This document shows positions 16,099 through 25,928 of a stretch of DNA of 64,000 nt, piece by piece. Origin of the DNA: Anaerolineales bacterium (lineage in GTDB: Bacteria > Chloroflexota > Anaerolineae > Anaerolineales > Villigracilaceae); contig JAIXKJ010000001.1 of the NCBI GenBank assembly GCA_026928255.1, positions 186,001 to 250,000 of the forward strand. The letters are read 5' to 3'. A program made the position numbers and the translations under genes. Within the stretch, counting starts at the first letter, position 1; each line of letters opens with the position of its first letter. The notes below the pieces were generated by a model. That model did no database searches, was not told where the DNA came from, and saw only the letters and a list, made by a program, of their open reading frames with translations.

Positions 16099-17549
16099 CT
16101 TCTCAAAATGGCGGCGGTGTTATCTTCGTAAAGCGTTTGCCAGCCTTGACTGGTCAACGCGCGGACGAGCGGTTCGTCGGGGCGCAGGATGACCCATTGG
16201 ACGTTGTAGGTTTGCATGAGGTTTTGCCAACCCGCGCCGAGCGTGAGGATGATTTCGTAATCCATAGTAACTTCGCCCGTTACGTCGGCGACGCTGTCGG
16301 CGAAGGTTTTTTGCGGATGCAGGTTGAGTTCGAGGTAGCCGCCCCAATTTAGTTCGTTGAACATGTTTCCCGTTTGCGGGTTGACTTTTAGCCACTGGAC
16401 GGCTTCGACGGGGAAAGTCTCCGCCTCGAATTGATAGAGGACTTTGGAGAGCGGCGAGAGCAGGACGACGAGTCCCAGCAGGAGCGCGGCGGCGACGGGG
16501 TAAACCGCGCCGCTGATTTTATTTTCAACGTTGGCGAGCGTATTTTCCAAACGGCTGAGGAGGGGAAAATCGCGCAGGCTGACGAGGGCTTCGGTCAACA
16601 CGAAGGGCGCGGCGATGCCGTAAAGTTGCACGTTGCGAAAGGACATCAGGCTCATGGCGCTGAAGCCCGCCAGCAAAAAACCCTGTCCGCTGGAAAGCGG
16701 GTTGCGTTTGACCGCCAACAAAAAAACGGAAAAGGCGATGAAGGCGAGGATAATCCGCATTTCGGGGAGTTGAAAATTGGGCGGGTTGGCTTCCAACATG
16801 CGCGACATGAGGTAGGGGTTGTTGACGAAGCCGAGAATGCGAAACCATGAGTCCGCGAGGCCGGGGTTGAGCAGACTGCCGCCGACGGCGAGAATCAGCG
16901 CCAGCCAAAGGCGTTTGCCCGTGGCGAGGGCGTCGCGTTTGCCGAAGGCGTAGTCAACCGCCCAGCCGACGGCGAAGGAGAGCAAAATCAAAATGCCGGC
17001 GATGAAAATGCCGTGCAGGTTGCTCCACAGGATCATCAAAACGGGGAAGCGCCAAACGGAAATCCGCTCGCCGCGCCGCAGGCGGTCTGCCCAAATGAGG
17101 CAGAGCGCGAACAAGAACATCGAAAATAAATGCGGACGAATCGCCCAGTTGAGCGAGCTGGCGACCGCGCCCCAAGCGACGATGAACAAAGTCGGCAGGC
17201 GCAGAGAGAAGCGTTCGACCAGATAAGCGTAAAGCAAATAGAAAGTCGTCGAGAGCAAAAGCGCGGCGACGAGAACCAGCGCGGGCAAGCCGCCGACGGA
17301 ATAAACCCAAGCATAGAGCGTTTGCGAAAGCCATTCGTGCGAGGTGTAAGGGCGATTTTCGTAGGGGTAGATGAGCGGCTCCGTCGGCGGGATGTGGCGC
17401 TCAGAGAGGATGAGTCCGCCGAAGGTCAGGTGGCGCGGCAGGTCTCCGTCTAAATTGATCATGCGCGAGCCGAGCGCCAAAACCGCCAAAAAGAGGGCGA
17501 TGAAAAAAACATCCTGCAAACGCGGAAGGTATTTGAGCGAACGGTTCAT
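16095..17549 (-). CDS. Polytopic membrane protein, GT-C-like glycosyltransferase fold
   Basis: 484 residues, about ten TM helices followed by a soluble C-terminal domain (from about 375). An acidic loop after TM1 (INLDGDLPRHLTFGG, about 31-45) and TSHEWLSQTLYAW (about 69-81) resemble the periplasmic loop-1 arrangement of GT-C enzymes, where an Asp binds the lipid-linked donor. I cannot name the family. The end domain (VEAVQWLKVNPQTGNMFNEL) resembles the C-terminal part of other Chloroflexota PMT-like proteins. Overlaps both neighbours by 4 bases, so it acts in the same pathway. Confidence 0.65.
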   Translation of the reverse strand: MNRSLKYLPRLQDVFFIALFLAVLALGSRMINLDGDLPRHLTFGGLILSERHIPPTEPLIYPYENRPYTSHEWLSQTLYAWVYSVGGLPALVLVAALLLSTTFYLLYAYLVERFSLRLPTLFIVAWGAVASSLNWAIRPHLFSMFLFALCLIWADRLRRGERISVWRFPVLMILWSNLHGIFIAGILILLSFAVGWAVDYAFGKRDALATGKRLWLALILAVGGSLLNPGLADSWFRILGFVNNPYLMSRMLEANPPNFQLPEMRIILAFIAFSVFLLAVKRNPLSSGQGFLLAGFSAMSLMSFRNVQLYGIAAPFVLTEALVSLRDFPLLSRLENTLANVENKISGAVYPVAAALLLGLVVLLSPLSKVLYQFEAETFPVEAVQWLKVNPQTGNMFNELNWGGYLELNLHPQKTFADSVADVTGEVTMDYEIILTLGAGWQNLMQTYNVQWVILRPDEPLVRALTSQGWQTLYEDNTAAILRR

Positions 17550-18712
17550 GAGTCGTTTCGTTTGAGTTGGATGTCGAGGACGCCGAGAAAGAAACTGGCG
17601 AAGAGCGTTTCAAAACCGAGCGCGAAGAGGACGGCGCCAGGGATGACCAGCCGCATGGAGAAGGTCGGGTCGATGTCGCCGAAGCGGTGTTCGCCCCAAT
17701 AGACCACCGCGCCGACGGAACTGACCAGCCCAAGCAGTATCATCGCCGCGCCGAGAATCAGCCCGCGCTCCAAGCCAACGCGGCGGACGAAGCGCTCCGC
17801 GATTTTATCTCGCGGAAGCAGGTTGGAGTTGACGCCGAAAACGTAGGCGAACAACGAAAACAAAACCGATTGCGCGCCGACGAGAATTAAGAGCGAGGCG
17901 TACATCAGCGTGTGGATGTCGAGGTTGACGCGCCCAAAGTGCAGAGGTCCAAAAATTAAGGGAACGGAAAGCGCCGCGCCAAAAAGGACGAAGACAATGC
18001 CCGGATAAAGAAAGAGCCACTTTGGGCTGTATAGCAAAAGAAATTTAAGGTGTCGCCAGCCGTCCGACCAAGTGCGAAGGTGCGGCGGACGACTGCGCCC
18101 GTCGGGATAAAGAATGGTGGGAACTTCGACGATGTTTAGTCCGCGCATGGAGGCTTTGACGACCATCTCGCTGGCGAACTCCATGCCCGTCGTTTGCAAA
18201 TCCAACGCGAGGATGGCGCTCTTGCGAAAGCCGCGCAAGCCGCAGTGAAAGTCGCCGATGTCGCTTTTGAAGAAGAGACGCGCGACGCCGCTTAAGACGG
18301 GGTTGCCCAAGTAGCGATGCAAAAAGGGCATGGCGCCCGTTTTGATTCCGCCTTTGAAGCGGTTGCCCATGACCAAGTCCGCGCCGTTTTGGAGCGCTTC
18401 GACGAAGGGCTGCAGCGCGGTGAAATCGTAACTGTCGTCCGCGTCGCCCATGATGACGAACTCGTTTTGCGCGGCGCGGATTCCGCCCATGAGCGCGCTG
18501 CCATAGCCCTTGACGGGGACGGGGACGACTCGCGCGTCGTTCCTTTCCGCGATGGCTTGCGAACCGTCCGCGCTGCCGTTGTCGGCGACGATGACTTCGC
18601 CTTCGATTTGATTCTCGTCCAGAAAACTCCGCGCCTTGCGAATGCAGACTTCGAGCGTTTCGGCTTCGTTCAAACAGGGCATGACGATGGAAAGGCGGAA
18701 GGGAGAGTCCAT
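17546..18712 (-). CDS. GT2 family glycosyltransferase with C-terminal membrane domain
   Basis: 388 residues. The N-terminal GT-A domain has LSIVMPCLNEAETLEVCIR (about residues 7-25), VIVADNGSADGS (about 40-51) and the metal-binding GDADDSYDF (about 93-101), characteristic of dolichyl-phosphate mannose or glucose synthase-like GT2 enzymes. About four TM segments follow from residue 230. It likely makes the polyprenyl-phosphate sugar used by the two GT-C proteins downstream, with which it overlaps by 4 bases; this is inferred from the domain type and the operon. Confidence 0.85.
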   Translation of the reverse strand: MDSPFRLSIVMPCLNEAETLEVCIRKARSFLDENQIEGEVIVADNGSADGSQAIAERNDARVVPVPVKGYGSALMGGIRAAQNEFVIMGDADDSYDFTALQPFVEALQNGADLVMGNRFKGGIKTGAMPFLHRYLGNPVLSGVARLFFKSDIGDFHCGLRGFRKSAILALDLQTTGMEFASEMVVKASMRGLNIVEVPTILYPDGRSRPPHLRTWSDGWRHLKFLLLYSPKWLFLYPGIVFVLFGAALSVPLIFGPLHFGRVNLDIHTLMYASLLILVGAQSVLFSLFAYVFGVNSNLLPRDKIAERFVRRVGLERGLILGAAMILLGLVSSVGAVVYWGEHRFGDIDPTFSMRLVIPGAVLFALGFETLFASFFLGVLDIQLKRNDS

Positions 18713-18780
18713 GCGGGTATTTTAGCAGAAAGAAAGCGTTATGGCTCTTGTTATAAAATGATTATTTCTGCTTTCATTCT

Positions 18781-18858
18781 CCCTCATCCCCAACCCTTCT
18801 CCCAGCGGGAGAAGGGAGACTGAGTCCCCTCTCCAACGGGAGAGGGCTAGGGTGAGGG
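18781..18858. repeat. Dispersed GC-rich palindromic repeat, copy 1
   Basis: A 78-base element made of CCCTCATCCCCAACCC, inner hairpins CTTCTCCCAGCGGGAGAAG and CCTCTCCAACGGGAGAGG, and a closing GGCTAGGGTGAGGG. The outer arms are complementary, so the whole folds into one long imperfect palindrome with two inner hairpins. Related copies are at 40588-40625 and 40929-41001. It lies in the gap between the two glycan gene units. Confidence 0.85.
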
Positions 18859-18899
18859 CGACTTTTGCAAGAGGTCTAAAAAACTTCTCTCGTCTGTCG

Positions 18900-20453
18900 C
18901 TACTTAACAACGCGAAAAATTTTCGCCTCAGGCGCGGAATAGACTAACGAAAAATTTGGCGAATTTTCCAGCGCGGAAAGCAAGGGGAAGTCGAGGCTTT
19001 GTCCGCGAGAGATTTTGAGCGAGAGAAATAAATATTCGTAGCGTCCCGAAAATTTTTGCAAACAAGTTTCGTCTTGAAAGGCGCAGGCGCGCGCGCTTTG
19101 CGCCAACTCCATCTGCGCCTTGAACCCGCGCTCGTTCGCAAGCCATTCGCTGCCTTGCACGGTCGTCAGGCTTTGGCGTTCCGTCAGCGCGGGAAACCAT
19201 TCCAGCGTGGACGAAAGCAGCGGGTTATCCTGCCAATCTAAAATTAAGAATCGGTCGGTTGTCCGCGTGTTGGCGGAAATCCATTGAAACGCTTCGACAG
19301 TTTCGACATCCAAACTTTGATTCGCTAGCGTAGATGAAATTTGAAATGCGCCGTAAAAAAAGATGATGAGAAAAGTCCCCCAGAAGATTTTTCCGACGAC
19401 GGTTTGAAAGGAAGCGAACCACGCCTCTTCTTCGACGTTTGAGCGTTGTGCCGCTAATTGAGCGGCGACTCCGTCCGAAAGGAGAGTCGCCGCGAGGATG
19501 GAGAACGGGAAGACCGAAGCGGGCAGTCCGCCGCGCGGGTCGGCGAAAAGGGCAAGCAGCGCCCAAGTTGGAATCAAATAGTCTTTTCTAGCGAGGTGGA
19601 CGAACAAACCGAAGACGCCCATGACCGCAAGAACGGGAATCGATTCGCCTGTGAAGCCCATCGTCAGCGGAATGGTCCAAAAGAGCCAGCGCGATTTGGT
19701 CGCTTGCCCCGCTTGCAAAAAGACAGATAGCCCGTGCTGTTGCGCGACGGCAATCCACCACGGCGCCGTGAGGAGCAAAACGCCCGCGCCGACAATGACG
19801 CTGGCGATCATTCCTTTTTTGTTGCGACCGTAAAAAATCCAAAAAAGAAAAACGATAACGATGGTTTGCAGCGCCCATTCGGGATGGCTGAGAACGGTTA
19901 AGGCGCTTGAAACTGTCGTCGCCGCAATCCAAATTAATTTCTGCGAACGATACATCCGCTCGGCGAAGAGGGCGGTAAGCAAGAAGAAAAATGCGCCTAG
20001 CGAGCGAGTCAACCCGCCGCCGACGATTTGCCACCAATAAGCGTTGGGCGTTAAGGAAAAAATCAGCGTAGCCAACGCCGCTTTATTTCGCGAGCGTAAA
20101 ATTTGTTTGGCGAAGAAAAAGAAAAACGGCAAAATCAAAAAGTTGACGATGACGGGCTGCCAGCGTAAAAGAGATAGCAACGACACGCCCGTCAATTGAT
20201 GGACTCCACCCGCGAGATAAAATCCCAGCGGGGGATAGGCGAAAGGAATTTGCGCTTGATTGTAGGTTGTGAAGGCGGGCAGACGAAAATGCGCGGCTTG
20301 CAAATCTTGAATCATCGAATAAAACATGCCGCCGTCCGCCAGCGGAAAATCAGAAACGAGAAGCGGATAAACGCGAACGATTCCGCCAAAGAGGAAGGCG
20401 AAAATCAAAAAGAAAGGCGCGATGTCTTTGGATTGAATTTTTGAGCGGGACAT
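18900..20453 (-). CDS. Large membrane protein, GT-C-like
   Basis: 517 residues from the ATG at 20453; the same frame opens earlier at 20507 but a -35/-10 pair ends just before 20453, making the shorter leaderless form more likely. About ten TM helices, with an acidic loop after TM1 (SDFPLADGGMFYSMI, about 35-49) and an extramembrane C-terminal domain from about 385. The general pattern matches GT-C glycosyltransferases and the genes at 14635-17549, but no family-specific motif is clear. It lies downstream of the sigma factor gene and separated from it by a terminator and its own promoter. Confidence 0.65.
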   Translation of the reverse strand: MSRSKIQSKDIAPFFLIFAFLFGGIVRVYPLLVSDFPLADGGMFYSMIQDLQAAHFRLPAFTTYNQAQIPFAYPPLGFYLAGGVHQLTGVSLLSLLRWQPVIVNFLILPFFFFFAKQILRSRNKAALATLIFSLTPNAYWWQIVGGGLTRSLGAFFFLLTALFAERMYRSQKLIWIAATTVSSALTVLSHPEWALQTIVIVFLFWIFYGRNKKGMIASVIVGAGVLLLTAPWWIAVAQQHGLSVFLQAGQATKSRWLFWTIPLTMGFTGESIPVLAVMGVFGLFVHLARKDYLIPTWALLALFADPRGGLPASVFPFSILAATLLSDGVAAQLAAQRSNVEEEAWFASFQTVVGKIFWGTFLIIFFYGAFQISSTLANQSLDVETVEAFQWISANTRTTDRFLILDWQDNPLLSSTLEWFPALTERQSLTTVQGSEWLANERGFKAQMELAQSARACAFQDETCLQKFSGRYEYLFLSLKISRGQSLDFPLLSALENSPNFSLVYSAPEAKIFRVVK

Positions 20454-20459
20454 TGCGGA

Positions 20460-20489
20460 ATTATGAATGACGAAACGAAATTTGTCCAA
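20460..20489 (-). promoter_or_regulatory. Promoter for the membrane protein gene at 20453
   Basis: On the minus strand TTGGAC (20489-20484) and CATAAT (20465-20460) are separated by 18 bases. The -10 box ends six bases before the ATG at 20453, again predicting a leaderless transcript. The promoter starts right after the T-run of the sigma factor terminator. Confidence 0.6.
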
Positions 20490-20490
20490 T

Positions 20491-20526
20491 AAAAAAATGA
20501 CAGCCATTTCAAAAAATGACTGTCAT
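20491..20526 (-). terminator. Intrinsic terminator of the sigma factor gene
   Basis: On the minus strand ATGACAGTCATTT, a short loop, AAATGGCTGTCAT (one mismatch) and seven T residues (20497-20491), ten bases after the sigma factor stop codon. Confidence 0.85.
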
Positions 20527-20535
20527 CTGTAATTC

Positions 20536-21750
20536 TTACTCGCCCAAGTAATCGCGCAATTTCCTGCGGATGGACGGGTGGCGCAAGCGGCTTAATGCCT
20601 GCGCTTCGATTTGCCGCACGCGCTCGCGGGTAACGCCCATTTTGCGCCCGACTTCTTCGAGGGTGTAGGCTTGACCGTCGAGCAGACCGTAGCGCAGTTG
20701 CAAAATCCGCACTTCGCGCGGCGGAAGTCCGTTTAGCACTTCGCCGAGATGTTCGCGCAACAGGTTGTAAGTGGCGGTCTCGTCGGGCGGAGGGGCTTCG
20801 TCGTCTTCGATGAAATCGCCAAGCACCGAATCTTCTTCGTCGTCGGTGGGCGTTTCCAGCGAAAGCGGACGCCGCGCCACTTGAATCATGTTTTCCACTT
20901 TTTTGGGCGGCACGTCCAAAGCGACGGCGAGTTCGTCCACGCTGGGTTCGCGCCCAAGCCGTTGAGTCAACTGATGCTGAACGCGCAAAAGCTTGTTGAT
21001 TTGGTCGCCCATGTGAACAGGCACGCGAATCGTCCGCCCTTGGTCGGCGATGGCGCGAGTAACGGCTTGACGAATCCACCAGGTGGCGTAGGTGGAAAAT
21101 TTATGTCCGCGCCGATAATCAAATTTCTTCGTGGCGCGAATCAAGCCGATGTTGCCTTCTTGAATCAAGTCGAGGAACGGCACGCCGCGCCCCATGTATT
21201 TTTTGGCGACGGAAATCACCAAGCGCGAGTTGGCGGTGATGAGATGTTCGCGCGCCGCCCAGCCGTCTTCGATGTTGCGGCGCAATTCGAGGCGGCGTTT
21301 GGGCGAGACTGAGCCGCGAGCCAAGTCTTCCCGCGCCGAGCGCCCCAGTTCGATGCGCTTTGCCAATTCCACTTCTTCGGTGGCGGTCAACAGCGGCACG
21401 CGGCTGACTTCTTTCAAGTACAAGCCGATGGTGTCGTCGGTGTCAATGTTGGCGAGGTAGTCGTCGAGCGCGGCGTCAGGTTCGGGTTCGGAATCGCCGC
21501 TTTCTTCGACCGCCACTAATTCGTCTTCGGTCGGTTCAGGCATGAGCGCGTCTTCGACGAAGGGAATGCCCGCGCTGAGCAGCGCCGAAAACGCCTCTTC
21601 CAGTTGCTCCACGTCCTGTTCGGCTTCGGGGAAGAAGTGTAAAATGTCGTCGAGCGTTACAAAAGATTTTTGCCGCCCCATTTCAATTAAACGCGCAATA
21701 GCGGAATATTCTTCTTCGTCGTCGTCCATCAAAATCTTATCTACATCCAT
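20536..21750 (-). CDS. rpoD: RNA polymerase principal sigma factor RpoD/SigA
   Basis: 404 residues with the organisation of a housekeeping sigma-70: an acidic region 1 (about 1-95), region 1.2 with [18 protein letters not shown] (about 103-120), region 2 with the -10 recognition helix [18 protein letters not shown] (about 213-230), region 3 and a region 4 helix-turn-helix, [20 protein letters not shown] (about 367-386). This is the primary sigma factor that recognises the TTGACA/TATAAT-type promoters seen through the window. It has a strong terminator at its 3' end. Confidence 0.93.
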   Translation of the reverse strand: MDVDKILMDDDEEEYSAIARLIEMGRQKSFVTLDDILHFFPEAEQDVEQLEEAFSALLSAGIPFVEDALMPEPTEDELVAVEESGDSEPEPDAALDDYLANIDTDDTIGLYLKEVSRVPLLTATEEVELAKRIELGRSAREDLARGSVSPKRRLELRRNIEDGWAAREHLITANSRLVISVAKKYMGRGVPFLDLIQEGNIGLIRATKKFDYRRGHKFSTYATWWIRQAVTRAIADQGRTIRVPVHMGDQINKLLRVQHQLTQRLGREPSVDELAVALDVPPKKVENMIQVARRPLSLETPTDDEEDSVLGDFIEDDEAPPPDETATYNLLREHLGEVLNGLPPREVRILQLRYGLLDGQAYTLEEVGRKMGVTRERVRQIEAQALSRLRHPSIRRKLRDYLGE

Positions 21751-21820
21751 TCAACTCATCCGTTTTTCGTTTTTTTTTCTGCAATTCAGAATACACGCTT
21801 TTAATTCAAAAATCAAGCGT

Positions 21821-21842
21821 CCGCGGGTTAGATGACCCGCGG
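21821..21842 (-). terminator. GC-rich hairpin after the Gld-like ABC module
   Basis: CCGCGGGT, loop of 6, ACCCGCGG: a perfect 8-bp stem about 50 bases after the DUF4340 gene stop on the minus strand. A T-rich stretch (GATTTTTGAATT) comes only several bases later, so termination efficiency is uncertain. Confidence 0.5.
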
Positions 21843-21891
21843 AGGTTAAGTATTACCCGCGAAAACGTGAAATCGAGAAATTCCCTTAAAT

Positions 21892-22551
21892 TTACGAAGA
21901 AGGGACAGCCGTCGGCGGGGTTTGGTAAGGCGGCGCAGTCAGCAAATTCAACAGCGCGTCCAATCCGCTTTTGGAAACGGCGTTCACGCCGCCTTTGTCC
22001 AACTGGACGTAGTAAGCCGTTTCCGAAGGCGTAACGGCGCCGACGGCAAGAGTGTTCGACTTTCCATTTTCAAAGGAAATCGTAATCGTGTAAGCGGGTT
22101 CTTTGAGTCCGAAGTCCGCTAGATTTGCGACGTTGTCGAGCGAAGCGTCTATGGATAAAGCGCCGACTTGCGTCGCCGCCGCCTCGCACGCCGCCGAATC
22201 TGCTGCGGCTTTCTCAGGCAGAATCAACGCCCAAGCCTTGTCCGCGCCGCGTTCGATTTTGACCGTCTCTCCCGTCGCGGATTTGACTTCCACGCTTGAA
22301 ACGAGGTCTTTCGGAAGGAGAAAAGTCTTCTCAATCGCCGTCGGCGTAGGCTGAGACAAAATGTCGTTTTGCGCCTTGCGATTCAAATAAACGGCGAGGG
22401 CGACGAGCGCGATGAATGCGACGAAAGCGATCCAGGTCGTCGAGCGGACGGAGGTTGGGTAAACCTTCGGTTCGGGCGGCGGCGCGGCTTGCGGCTTGAC
22501 GGTTTTTCTCGGCTTTTTTGTCGCCGTCGTTTGGGTTGTTTTTTGCGGCAT
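21892..22551 (-). CDS. DUF4340 domain protein
   Basis: 219 residues. A Lys/Pro/Ala-rich cytosolic N-terminus (about 1-35), one TM helix (about 41-58), then an extracytoplasmic DUF4340 region with SSVEVKSATGETVKIER (about 85-101), LADFGLKEPAYTITISF (about 144-160) and an AYYVQLDKG strand. DUF4340 proteins are routinely encoded with GldF/GldG-like ABC proteins, as here (3-base gap to the GldG-like gene). Their biochemical role is not established. The protein is shorter than two-repeat members of the family. Confidence 0.85.
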   Translation of the reverse strand: MPQKTTQTTATKKPRKTVKPQAAPPPEPKVYPTSVRSTTWIAFVAFIALVALAVYLNRKAQNDILSQPTPTAIEKTFLLPKDLVSSVEVKSATGETVKIERGADKAWALILPEKAAADSAACEAAATQVGALSIDASLDNVANLADFGLKEPAYTITISFENGKSNTLAVGAVTPSETAYYVQLDKGGVNAVSKSGLDALLNLLTAPPYQTPPTAVPSS

Positions 22552-22554
22552 AGG

Positions 22555-24180
22555 TTAGCCTCGCTTGCGGCGAGCCAGCCACGCGGAAACGCCCAAGAAG
22601 ACGACCAAGCCCGGTATGACGATGACGATGACCAAGGTCAACAGCATGAATTGCCACGTTGCGGCGGGCGGCGTGAAGATGCGTTCGGTGCGCGGGCGGG
22701 CGGTTAGGTTGAGCAACTCTTCTTGTTCCGCCGCCCAGTCAATCGAGTTGATGAGGAAATTGCCATTGCCGTAGACGTCGAAGTTTTGGTCAATGGCGAA
22801 GGGCGAATTTCCAAAGACGACGACGCGCCCTTTGGTTTGCAAGTTTTCGGCGGCGACGGCAAGGTACAGCGGGCCGGGAATGTCTTTTGCGGGGTCAAAA
22901 TCTAAGACGCTGTTTTCGTCAATGTCGGTTTTGCCCCAAGAATTTTGCTCGGTGCTGATTAGCCAAGTGTCGGTTACGTTGGCGGGCGCGGAACTGGCGA
23001 TGCTGAGACTGCGCGCTTGCGGCATGACCACGACCAAATTTTGCGTCAGGTTTTGCGTAATCGGGTGCGGGTTGGCGCGAGAAGAAACCGCCGCCAACGG
23101 GTTTTGCTGGTTGACTCCGTCCACGATGACGTCGTTATTAAGCGTGATGCCCCAATCGGCGGAGAGGTAATCTGCCAGCGGGTCTTTGGCGGCGCCAAAT
23201 TGCGTAACGAAGGTAGGGTCTTCAAGCACAACTAACGAACCGCCTTTTTCCATGTAGGCTTTCAACAAGGCGACTTCGTCTTCGCTGACTGGTTTCTGAG
23301 GTCCGGCAATGATGACGGTTTGCGCGTCTTCGGGGATGGCGCGAGTCGTCAATAAGTTGAGTTCGCCGACGGTGTAGTTCTTCGCTTCGAGCGTGCTTTT
23401 GACGACGCTGTACGATAATTGTCCGCTTCCGTCGAGGCTGATTTCGCCATGTCCTTGCAGGAAGTAAACGGCGTGAGAGCCAGGGCTGATTAAGCGCAGG
23501 AGCGCGCGCGCTAATTCGGTTTCGGAAGCGTAAGCGGCGATTTCTTTAGTCTCGCCCATTTGCAGGAGAATTTTCCCGTCGCCGGTAACGCCCGCGTTGC
23601 GCGCCGTTACGGGGTCAGTGTCGGGGTTGGCAAATTGATAGGAAAATTTTCCGGCGCTGTTGTCTCTAAATTTTCCGAGAATGCTTTCCGCGTCGCTTGT
23701 GTAGGAATCGGCGGAGAAGAATCCCGTCGCCTTGACGGGCTGTTTCAACTCGGCGAGAATTTGCAGCGTTTCGGGCGCGAGCGTGTTGCTTTTGTCTGCC
23801 GTCAAATCGTAGGGCGAGTTTAATAAATCTGGATTTTTGAAAACGATGTAGTTGACGGCGACGAGGATGCCGACCGTCGCCAGCGCGAGAATCAGCGAGT
23901 TGGAGCCGTAGCGGGCTTGACGTCCGCTGAAAAAGCGGCGCACGGGGTCGGGGTCGAGGATGGCGGCGGTTGCCAGCGAGACGATTAACAACCCAAGACT
24001 AATTTGAAAGGCGAGGTTCGTCCCTTTTTGGATTTCGGGCGAAAGGGGAAACATGCCGATTTTGGAGAGCAAATTCGCCGCGCCGACTAAGCCAGCGACG
24101 ATAAAAGCGACGAGCGCAATGACGAGCGCAATCGTCGTGTAGGACGTTTTCTTTTTAGGATGTTCGCTCATTAGCGCCAT
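22555..24180 (-). CDS. GldG-like ABC-associated extracytoplasmic protein
   Basis: 541 residues with two or three N-terminal TM helices (about 13-35, 46-66, 83-101), a large extracytoplasmic domain with the ABC_transp_aux/GldG pattern (SNTLAPETLQILAELKQPVKATGFFS, spread over about 124-150, and YFLQGHGEISLDG at about 238-250) and a C-terminal TM (about 512-533) followed by Arg/Lys residues. Members pair with a GldA ATPase and GldF permease. It overlaps the permease gene by 10 bases. Substrate unknown; gliding motility is not implied outside Bacteroidota. Confidence 0.85.
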   Translation of the reverse strand: MALMSEHPKKKTSYTTIALVIALVAFIVAGLVGAANLLSKIGMFPLSPEIQKGTNLAFQISLGLLIVSLATAAILDPDPVRRFFSGRQARYGSNSLILALATVGILVAVNYIVFKNPDLLNSPYDLTADKSNTLAPETLQILAELKQPVKATGFFSADSYTSDAESILGKFRDNSAGKFSYQFANPDTDPVTARNAGVTGDGKILLQMGETKEIAAYASETELARALLRLISPGSHAVYFLQGHGEISLDGSGQLSYSVVKSTLEAKNYTVGELNLLTTRAIPEDAQTVIIAGPQKPVSEDEVALLKAYMEKGGSLVVLEDPTFVTQFGAAKDPLADYLSADWGITLNNDVIVDGVNQQNPLAAVSSRANPHPITQNLTQNLVVVMPQARSLSIASSAPANVTDTWLISTEQNSWGKTDIDENSVLDFDPAKDIPGPLYLAVAAENLQTKGRVVVFGNSPFAIDQNFDVYGNGNFLINSIDWAAEQEELLNLTARPRTERIFTPPAATWQFMLLTLVIVIVIPGLVVFLGVSAWLARRKRG

Positions 24181-24914
24181 CTCCGAGTTTCGATTGCGGT
24201 GAAGCCGGCGAAGAGACCGAAGACGACGAGGCTTAAGTCGTACACGATTCCGCCGAGAGTCAGCGTGCCGGAATTCATCCGTTCAAAATGACTTTGAATG
24301 CTGAGGTAGTTGAAAATTTGTCCGCTTTGAGGAAGCAAGCCGGACGGCAGCCCGATCATAAAGTAGAGGAAGAAAAGCAGACCGAGCGTAACGAAGAAGG
24401 CGGCGAATTGATTGGTGAAAATCGCCGAAATGCCGACGCCCAACGCCAACATGACGGCGCAGATGAGAATCAAGCCGATGTAGGCGGAGACGACGACCAT
24501 CCAGTCAATGCCGGGCGAGACGAAGTTGTTCAGCACGATGGGGTAAATTAACGTAACGCCGATTAACGTGAGGATGAAGAGCATTGCGCCCAGCCATTTG
24601 CCGACGACCAATTCGCCGTCGCGGATGGGGGCGGTGAGCAACAGTTCAATCGTCCCCATGCGGGCTTCGTCGGAGAGCAGGCGCATGGTCAGCGCCGGGC
24701 TGAGGAAGATCATCAAGAAGGCGAACAAGCCGGTAATCGGCGTGATGTCTGGCGCCGCCGCCCCGCCGTAGAGTCCTTGTTGGCTGTTGTAGAGAAGAAT
24801 CAGGCTGAAGTAGATTCCCAGCGGAAAGAGAACCGCCGCCATGACGACGTACGCCAGCGCGCCGCCAAAATAATTGTTGTATTCGCGTTTTGCGATAGTC
24901 CAAATATTTTTCAT
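24171..24914 (-). CDS. ABC transporter permease, GldF/ABC-2 type
   Basis: 247 residues with six TM helices. The N-terminus MKNIWTIAKREYNNYFGGALAYVV, split as a cytosolic amphipathic helix plus TM1, and the LLSDEARMGTIELLLTAPI motif (about 78-96) are diagnostic of ABC-2 type permeases of the GldF/NosY group. It couples to the ATPase encoded two bases upstream and to the GldG-like subunit downstream. Confidence 0.88.
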   Translation of the reverse strand: MKNIWTIAKREYNNYFGGALAYVVMAAVLFPLGIYFSLILLYNSQQGLYGGAAAPDITPITGLFAFLMIFLSPALTMRLLSDEARMGTIELLLTAPIRDGELVVGKWLGAMLFILTLIGVTLIYPIVLNNFVSPGIDWMVVVSAYIGLILICAVMLALGVGISAIFTNQFAAFFVTLGLLFFLYFMIGLPSGLLPQSGQIFNYLSIQSHFERMNSGTLTLGGIVYDLSLVVFGLFAGFTAIETRRWR

Positions 24915-24916
24915 AG

Positions 24917-25840
24917 TTAACGCTTTCCTTCGCCGTGCGTGAGTTCGAGGAAGATTTCTTCGAGGCTCATGCCTAACGAACGAAATTCGATTAATTCGTA
25001 GTTGTTTGTAACGACCGCTTTGGCGACTTCGGCGCGCAGATCTTTGCCGGAAGCGAATTCAAATTCCACCGCGCCGTCGTCGTTGACTTTGACTTTGCGG
25101 ACTCCTTTGACGCTTTTTATCGTCTCGACCAAACCGTCGTTTTCGCCGCCCACGCGGACGAGCGCGCGTTCCGCGCCGAGCAGGCTGGATTGCAAATTCT
25201 CCGTCGTGTCTTCGGCGACGATTTTGCCCTTGTTGATGATTAGCACGCGGTCGCATAAATTCTGCGCTTCGTTGAGCAGGTGCGTCGAGAGCAGCACGGT
25301 GCGTTCTTTGCCAATCTCGCGGATCAACTCGCGGACTTCCACCACTTGACTGGGGTCGAGTCCGATGGTCGGCTCGTCGAGGATGAGCACTTCGGGGTGG
25401 TGCAACAATGCCTGAGCGAGTCCGACGCGCTGTTTCATCCCTTTGGATAAATTGCCGATGTAGCCTTCGGCGCGGTCAATCAACCCGACCATTTCCAAAA
25501 CTTCTTCCACGCGCTCGCCCGCGTTGGGGATGCGGCGCAGTTCGCCCATGTATTGCAGGTAATCCCAAACGACCATATCTTGATAGAGCGGCACGGACTC
25601 CGGCAAATAGCCGATGCGTTTGCGCGCTTCGAGCGACTCTTCCACGATGTCGTACCCGGCGACGATGGCTTCGCCGTCGGTGGGCGGCATGTAGCCGGTT
25701 AAGATTCGCATTGTCGTCGTTTTGCCCGCGCCGTTGGGACCTAGAAATCCCACAATTTCGCCTTGTTGCGCGTTAAAGGTGAGATTGTCAATAGCGCGGC
25801 GCGACCCGTAATCTTTGGTGAGACCGCTGACTTTGATCAT
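24917..25840 (-). CDS. ABC transporter ATP-binding protein, GldA-like
   Basis: 307 residues from the ATG at 25840, preceded by GAGGAGAAGC; an in-frame ATG at 25882 lacks a ribosome site. Walker A GPNGAGKTT (about 36-44), signature LSKGMKQRVGLAQ (about 133-145) and Walker B VLILDEPTIGLDP (about 152-164) are intact, with a C-terminal regulatory region (about 215-307) typical of the ABC-2 subfamily. It is the first gene of the four-gene module and has a consensus promoter upstream. Confidence 0.9.
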   Translation of the reverse strand: MIKVSGLTKDYGSRRAIDNLTFNAQQGEIVGFLGPNGAGKTTTMRILTGYMPPTDGEAIVAGYDIVEESLEARKRIGYLPESVPLYQDMVVWDYLQYMGELRRIPNAGERVEEVLEMVGLIDRAEGYIGNLSKGMKQRVGLAQALLHHPEVLILDEPTIGLDPSQVVEVRELIREIGKERTVLLSTHLLNEAQNLCDRVLIINKGKIVAEDTTENLQSSLLGAERALVRVGGENDGLVETIKSVKGVRKVKVNDDGAVEFEFASGKDLRAEVAKAVVTNNYELIEFRSLGMSLEEIFLELTHGEGKR

Positions 25841-25928
25841 TGCTTCTCCTCGTTCGATAGAAATAAAATGGAATTTTCGCAAAGAAAAGGCGCAACCATG
25901 CGGCGACGCCTTTTTATTTCCACAGAAT